Assembly: GCA_002254335.1 (NCBI GenBank)
Contig: NIVA01000161.1
Span: 1-7,506, forward strand
Reading direction: 5' to 3'
Origin: Bacteroidetes bacterium 4572_114
GTDB taxonomy: Bacteria; Bacteroidota; Bacteroidia; Bacteroidales; 4484-276
DNA: 7,506 nt
Shown: piece by piece, positions 5,757-7,506 of the stretch
Layout: each line of letters starts with the position of its first letter
Numbering within the stretch: position 1 is the first letter of the stretch
Notes under the pieces: generated by a model
Seen by the model: only the letters and a program-made list of their open reading frames with translations
The model's database searches: none
What the model was told of the DNA's origin: nothing
Made by a program: the position numbers and the translations under genes

Positions 5757-5898
5757 AATGTTAGATATAATAAAAAAGCCCAAAGATTCCTAATTTTGCA
5801 TTGCAAACTTCAAAATAAAAATCATTGGCTTTATATTACCGCACTAAAATACGTATTTATGTTGTATTTTAATGTATGGCTTTTCTGAAAATTTTCGG

Positions 5899-5979
5899 TC
5901 ACTTATGCTTTTCGATAAAACAGTTATCGTTTTCAATAACATTCCTGAAATCGGAGTCCCCAAGGTTTAGTCCTTTCAT
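5899..5979 (-). pseudogene. N-terminal remnant resembling AAA-ATPase-like/DUF1703 proteins
   Basis: From the ATG at 5977-5979, preceded by the A/T-rich run TTTCATAAA that is typical of starts in this window, 26 codons read MKGLNLGDSDFRNVIENDNC, a few more residues and TGA at 5899-5901. The pattern LxxGxxDFxxIxExNxxxVDK is the hallmark opening of the AAA-ATPase-like/PD-(D/E)XK family (PF09820 with DUF1703). Only this opening remains and nothing similar follows the stop. The match is short, so the assignment is tentative. It starts 81 bp after the sulfotransferase stop codon. Confidence 0.4.
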
Positions 5980-6059
5980 TTTATGAAATTTATTACGATA
6001 TTTGAAATACAGATTTATAAAATTATTGACACTTTGTGAATATTTTCTTCATCTGCTGA

Positions 6060-7506
6060 CTACAAATGTTCATATCCGAATTTCGCTGCCATATCCCTGC
6101 AAATTATTTTGATTTTTTCAATTTCATCATCGTGCAAAACTTTCCTATCGAAACGGACTTTTGATTTTGGGAAATCATAATCTAATTTAAACCTGGGAAA
6201 TTTTTCTGTAACCCTGGCAATCTCCAAATTGGGGCTCTGAACAAAATCTTCGTATTTTATTATAACAATTTTATCTCTGTTTCGCTCTATTATCCCGGCA
6301 AGGTAATTCCACAACAAAGCCCTTTTAATTTCAAAATCTTTTTCCGACCCGATATCCTTAATTTCCTGTAACTGACTTATTTCAAGTACATAATTCCGAT
6401 TTACATCTGATGGGAAATCCTCAAACTTAACATAGCGTAAATGCGGAAAACTTCTTTTCCATGAGGAGATTGTATCTATTGGGTTTCTGATGCAAGCTAT
6501 TATTGGCATTTGAGGGTACTTCTTAATTATCTGCGGCAAAACGGCAAGATATGCCAGTGTATTCTTTGTAATAAGCGCAAAATCAATATTGCTGACATTT
6601 GCCACAGAATAAGAACTGTCTGCTATTTTTGAGGTATCTTCAATAATTTTTCCGTTATGGGTTTTATTCTTAATTGCCTTACCTTTATTTATCTTATTTC
6701 TGAGTATATTATAAAATGCCCCCAACCTCCAAAGTTTTGAACTATCCGAGATTATCCAGCTAACTTCATCGGGTTCATTCATTACTACCGTATTTTCTAT
6801 TGAATCGAGCAATTTGCACATATAACTTGTGCCACTTCGTGGGATGCCGGTGATTATGGCGTTTCGGTGGTTGATACTGTTGTATTTTAGGCTGTTATAG
6901 TGCCAGTAAGAATTATTTGCGATTTTTGATAACCCCCGGGATAATTTTCTGTAAACCTTATTTATCATATTTATAACCCGCTTTTTGTTGACAGGAACAA
7001 ACAGTGGTTTTAAATCTGCCAATAACATGCAGTTCTCCTTTAATAACGGATACTTATTTGTTAGATGTTTGATGAAACTATGAACTATTTCTTCATTTGG
7101 AATATTTAACGGGTAAGGAAAATGATAAAAAAAAGGAACTTCCGCTACAATAGGAAGTGAATGTGGATAATTAAAAAATTTATCTAAAACCTTGTACTTA
7201 AGATTCAGCTTTTGTACAACAACAGGCAGGGCAATTTGATCGAGCCAGGGCCTTTTATCAACTATGTGATCTGCTTTATCAATTATCTTGCAACACTCAA
7301 TCCACTCCTTTGAAAAGTTCAGACCGTTGTCAACTGCTATTAACCCGGTGTTGTAGCAGGGCAGTATCTCTTCATTAGTAAGTTTTGCCCGAAACCTTTC
7401 TGTTGGATAGGGTAAGTTAAACAGTTCATAAACCTGTTTCCACTCGTTAAACCACGGCTGATTAATTGGCGAAGCACAAAATTGTTCTGTGAAATGTTCT
7501 ACCGGG
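6060..7506 (-). CDS. Glycosyltransferase-like / sulfotransferase fusion protein (5' partial)
   Basis: One open frame runs from the window edge (first full codon at 7505) to TAG at 6060-6062, 481 visible codons without a stop. The C-terminal part is a PAPS-dependent sulfotransferase domain (Sulfotransfer_3-like): 5'-phosphosulfate loop GIPRSGTSYM at visible residues 220-229, 3'-phosphate motif RNPIDTISSWKRS at 340-352, and KYEDF at 417-421. The first 150 or so residues look like the C-terminal half of a GT-A glycosyltransferase-type domain: YNTGLIAVDNG (51-61), W68, then DKRPWLDQIALP (83-94) with the Asp-Gln pair typical of GT8-like enzymes. An internal ATG at 7026-7028 is preceded by AAGGAG, so a separate sulfotransferase start is possible, but the coding frame is continuous across it. 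Likely role: making and sulfating surface glycans. No membrane segment is visible. Confidence 0.8.
   Translation of the reverse strand, partial: PVEHFTEQFCASPINQPWFNEWKQVYELFNLPYPTERFRAKLTNEEILPCYNTGLIAVDNGLNFSKEWIECCKIIDKADHIVDKRPWLDQIALPVVVQKLNLKYKVLDKFFNYPHSLPIVAEVPFFYHFPYPLNIPNEEIVHSFIKHLTNKYPLLKENCMLLADLKPLFVPVNKKRVINMINKVYRKLSRGLSKIANNSYWHYNSLKYNSINHRNAIITGIPRSGTSYMCKLLDSIENTVVMNEPDEVSWIISDSSKLWRLGAFYNILRNKINKGKAIKNKTHNGKIIEDTSKIADSSYSVANVSNIDFALITKNTLAYLAVLPQIIKKYPQMPIIACIRNPIDTISSWKRSFPHLRYVKFEDFPSDVNRNYVLEISQLQEIKDIGSEKDFEIKRALLWNYLAGIIERNRDKIVIIKYEDFVQSPNLEIARVTEKFPRFKLDYDFPKSKVRFDRKVLHDDEIEKIKIICRDMAAKFGYEHL

Noticed and set aside
5847..5858. Palindrome AAATACGTATTT as an operator
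   Set aside because: It is an isolated A/T-rich 12-mer with no gene start nearby; such palindromes are common by chance in this base composition.
5700..5888. Plus-strand ORF of 62 codons
   Set aside because: It overlaps the probable Hip operator and promoter, has an A/T-driven composition with no recognisable motif, and its start has no support.
5913..5929. Hairpin CGATAA-N5-TTATCG followed by TTTT as a terminator
   Set aside because: The 6-bp A/T-rich stem is weak, no plus-strand gene ends there, and it overlaps the coding remnant at 5899-5979.

Overview
The window looks like a chromosomal segment of a Bacteroidota bacterium, probably Bacteroidales/Marinilabiliales-like. The basis is a textbook Bacteroidota promoter (TTTG-N19-TAnnTTTG) in front of the tRNA, start codons preceded by A/T-rich sequence with hardly any Shine-Dalgarno, and the sequence character of its UvrA, LOG-family and split HipA proteins. 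Nearly everything is on the minus strand. The genus cannot be fixed from the sequence alone.

Layout, left to right: the last 31 codons of an unidentified plus-strand gene (3-98); a GC-rich hairpin; tRNA-Gly(GCC) on the minus strand with an encoded CCA and a consensus promoter; an intact LOG/TIGR00730-family gene (283-1017); an unidentified gene tail (1026-1187); one end of a repeat element (about 1255-1343); an orphan UPF0175 antitoxin-like gene (1360-1623); a cluster of CTGTCWGACAG palindromes with a perfect 32-bp tandem duplication (1656-1786); a broken uvrA (1802-4569); a 143-bp element with perfect 16-bp terminal inverted repeats in the uvrA leader (4600-4742); a ruined three-gene hipB / HipA-N / HipA-kinase locus (4807-5683) that still has its probable operator (5737-5756); a 26-codon gene-start remnant resembling AAA-ATPase-like/DUF1703 proteins (5899-5979); and a large open-ended gene that joins a glycosyltransferase-like segment to a sulfotransferase domain (6060-7506).

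The dominant theme is gene decay next to housekeeping genes. uvrA has lost about 40 codons that contain the P-loop of its second ATPase domain, and the loss also shifts the frame. The rest of the gene reads cleanly, so the lesion is probably recent, or else an assembly fault. The Hip locus is much more degraded: a hipB head fused to a HipA-N body, an in-frame stop, three single-base shifts and removal of the kinase catalytic core. The orphan UPF0175 gene and the small remnants fit the same picture of a toxin-antitoxin and repeat hotspot under erosion.

I see no complete novel defence or mobile system here. The best leads are the uvrA lesion, the small inverted-repeat element and its half copy, the palindrome cluster before UPF0175, the Hip remnants found only by reading through stops and frameshifts, and the glycosyltransferase-like/sulfotransferase fusion.
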